Shown here: piece by piece, positions 61,345 to 64,000 of the stretch
Numbering within the stretch: the first letter of the stretch is position 1
Layout of the letters: each line of letters opens with the position of its first letter
Assembly (NCBI GenBank): GCA_951394045.1
Contig: OX595985.1
Location: 3,782,001-3,846,000 of the forward strand
Source of the DNA: Nitzschia sp. DOCU1
Taxonomy: Eukaryota > Bacillariophyta > Bacillariophyceae > Bacillariales > Bacillariaceae
Direction: 5' to 3'
Length of the DNA stretch: 64,000 bases
The notes under the pieces: model-generated
What the model was told of the DNA's origin: nothing
Seen by the model: the letters and a program-made list of their open reading frames with translations, nothing else
Databases searched by the model: none
Made by a program: the position numbers and the translations under genes

Positions 61345-62823
61345 TGTCCGGCCACGTAGGTAGCTCAAGTGTAAGCCTTTGACAAAAAGGCCTCAGAATT
61401 ATCATAAACAAGCCATTTTGGCCGATTCTAAACTGTCAGAAAAGTGTAAGCCACCAACAGGCCACCAATAGGGTTGCTCCAAAAAGTGTAAAACATCAAT
61501 TAGAAAGTCATTATGTTCGGTTCTTGACGTCATTGAACCCAATGCCGTGGTCGGATTCATAGTCATACGAGTCAGCGACGGGGTTGAGCATTTCGCAACT
61601 GACTAGATTTGGCTATAGAATGACTACGGTGCTGCGATTGTGAGGATATATAGTTCACTACCATAGCCCAGCGCTGCCAGGTTTATAGGTTCGTAGCAAT
61701 CAATCTCGGCCACTTAGTAATCTCGTAATATTAGCAATTGTCGTGTGTTAAGTGCACTGTATGATACGGTCAAAATCCATATCACACCACACTTCATCTA
61801 GCTATTCCTATTCCAAGATGTTCCTACATTTAGAGGTCTACAAATAATAGCTCTTTGAATATAATTTGTCCGCTATTGGGTTCTCAAAGTCATTTTTGTT
61901 GTTCCCTCAGCTGAGGCTCTCTGACTGCCCCAATACGAGTCGTTCTACATCAAAAGCGGGATGTACTATTCATACCACTTGCAGTACCCGTGACAGAGGA
62001 ATAGTGGAAGACTACCACTACCCTAGAAACCCCGCCGGAATTGACCATCGTCTAACAACACAGTCGCAGGCGTTCAAGAACATCCCGCTAAGAGCCGACG
62101 ATGGTACCACCAAGATGGTTGATTGTAGAGTCCCACAACCTTTCCATCGTCTCCAGTGTCTTTGAAATTGATCGGCAAACCAAAGGCAGCGTCGTGATGG
62201 CATCCGAAGATGATAATAGGAGCCAGAAGACAAAGATGCAATAAAAATAAACGCGGCGTTAGCGTCACGAATGAGCGCTTTACAAAAGATCCAAAACAAT
62301 AGACGTATCTATAATAACACGAACGACAACTTACCTGGTTTGTTCCTTCTGAATCGTCCTCTAACGAGCAATAGCCGCGTCAACAACCTCGTCGGTCGAC
62401 GAGGAATTTTCATCAAATCCTTGCCTCGTGAAATTAGGACCATTCTCCGCCAAAACGAGCTGTAACAACCAGAGAAGCGGCTCGAATAGGCTTCGATAAG
62501 TTGTTGATCGATTGCAATAAACGGGGGTAAGAAATACTTACTACAGCACTCACAATCGTTGACGCCGTCATTGTGTTTTTTTTTGGCCGAAAGATCCGCA
62601 CTCATACACTGTACGGCGGCAGGCCGGAATGGCATGAATGCCCGCACGCTGGCACGCCATTTTTTGCCTTGCAAAATTGGTTGTTAAAGTAAATTGTTTG
62701 GTAGTAATTATGCTCGTTTAAAGGCAGTCATTTGGTTTCGAATTCTTTTCCTTCTTTTCCCCCCTTTTTTCTTCATAAAATCTTAGCTACCTACGTGGCC
62801 GGACATAAGCCTTTTTGGGCGAG
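61345..62823. repeat. TIR-bounded tandem unit 2
   Basis: Same 1479-bp period, inverted ends at 61345-61365 and 62785-62805. One seen base difference from unit 1 (CCCGTGACAG at about 61988 versus CCCGCGACAG). Confidence 0.92.
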
Positions 62824-64000
62824 TGTCCGGCCACGTAGGTAGCTCAAGTGTAAGCCTTTGACAAAAAGGCCTCAGAATTATCATAAACAAGCCATTTTGG
62901 CCGATTCTAAACTGTCAGAAAAGTGTAAGCCACCAACAGGCCACCAATAGGGTTGCTCCAAAAAGTGTAAAACATCAATTAGAAAGTCATTATGTTCGGT
63001 TCTTGACGTCATTGAACCCAATGCCGTGGTCGGATTCATAGTCATACGAGTCAGCGACGGGGTTGAGCATTTCGCAACTGACTAGATTTGGCTATAGAAT
63101 GACTACGGTGCTGCGATTGTGAGGATATATAGTTCACTACCATAGCCCAGCGCTGCCAGGTTTATAGGTTCGTAGCAATCAATCTCGGCCACTTAGTAAT
63201 CTCGTAATATTAGCAATTGTCGTGTGTTAAGTGCACTGTATGATACGGTCAAAATCCATATCACACCACACTTCATCTAGCTATTCCTATTCCAAGATGT
63301 TCCTACATTTAGAGGTCTACAAATAATAGCTCTTTGAATATAATTTGTCCGCTATTGGGTTCTCAAAGTCATTTTTGTTGTTCCCTCAGCTGAGGCTCTC
63401 TGACTGCCCCAATACGAGTCGTTCTACATCAAAAGCGGGATGTACTATTCATACCACTTGCAGTACCCGCGACAGAGGAATAGTGGAAGACTACCACTAC
63501 CCTAGAAACCCCGCCGGAATTGACCATCGTCTAACAACACAGTCGCAGGCGTTCAAGAACATCCCGCTAAGAGCCGACGATGGTACCACCAAGATGGTTG
63601 ATTGTAGAGTCCCACAACCTTTCCATCGTCTCCAGTGTCTTTGAAATTGATCGGCAAACCAAAGGCAGCGTCGTGATGGCATCCGAAGATGATAATAGGA
63701 GCCAGAAGACAAAGATGCAATAAAAATAAACGCGGCGTTAGCGTCACGAATGAGCGCTTTACAAAAGATCCAAAACAATAGACGTATCTATAATAACACG
63801 AACGACAACTTACCTGGTTTGTTCCTTCTGAATCGTCCTCTAACGAGCAATAGCCGCGTCAACAACCTCGTCGGTCGACGAGGAATTTTCATCAAATCCT
63901 TGCCTCGTGAAATTAGGACCATTCTCCGCCAAAACGAGCTGTAACAACCAGAGAAGCGGCTCGAATAGGCTTCGATAAGTTGTTGATCGATTGCAATAAA
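62824..64000. repeat. TIR-bounded tandem unit 3, cut by the window end
   Basis: The first 1177 bases of a third copy, with the left inverted end at 62824-62844; the right end is outside the window. It carries the CCCGCGACAG version as in unit 1. Confidence 0.9.

Noticed and set aside
59866..64000. CRISPR-like or rDNA array
   Set aside because: Units are 1.48 kb, with no short repeat-spacer pattern and no recognisable rRNA or snRNA sequence.

Overview
The window looks like transposon-rich nuclear DNA of a microalga, most likely a diatom or another stramenopile. The reasons are Copia elements with a D-S-H/N-A-D-T-C protease motif, chromodomain-free Ty3/gypsy elements with long gag-pol frames, intron-poor host genes, one 78-bp GT-AG intron with a TACTAAT-like branch site, and a histone H3-type gene. 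The organism assignment is inference. No tRNA, rRNA, CRISPR or bacterial operon structure was seen.

Layout. 1-2604: 5' part of a decayed Copia element (Copia-B, minus strand). 2605-12765: a large Helitron-type Rep gene (minus), cut into two in-frame halves by a young Ty3/gypsy element (Gypsy-A, 4418-10074, 520-bp LTRs, 4-bp target duplication). 13008-18508: a long unknown minus-strand coding block in three ORFs, split by one stop codon and by a shift at an A8 run. 18683-19453: a small spliced gene of unknown function. 19629-25826: a divergent histone H3 variant, possibly a centromeric type, split by a second young Ty3/gypsy element (Gypsy-B, 19896-25644, 618-bp LTRs, AAGAC duplication). 25827-28132: noncoding DNA with a 102-bp tandem repeat. 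28133-30910: an intact two-domain glycosyltransferase gene. 32302-38123: a decayed Copia element (Copia-A) broken at 35203-36536 by a Copia-B/Gypsy-B chimera. 38124-41359: a Gypsy-B copy with a 200-N assembly gap and mismatched ends. 41360-45212: another Gypsy-B copy on the minus strand; its 5' LTR (45212-54209) is interrupted by a LINE (about 45490-53935). 54210-56862: noncoding DNA with degenerate duplications. 56863-58044: an extended-SDR gene. 58506-59594: a minus-strand zinc-knuckle-like protein. 59866-64000: 2.8 near-identical tandem copies (period 1479 bp) of a unit bounded by 21-bp perfect terminal inverted repeats, running off the window.

How the parts relate. The window is a nest of insertions. 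Two insertions can be undone on paper, because removing the element plus one target duplication restores the host reading frame (Helitron Rep and H3 variant). LTR pairs differing at one seen position show that both insertions are recent. The probable working host genes are the glycosyltransferase, the SDR, the spliced gene and perhaps the zinc-knuckle gene. The strongest leads are the interrupted H3 variant, the TIR-bounded tandem array, the split Helitron Rep with its unexplained large neighbour, and the gag-UGA-pol arrangements.
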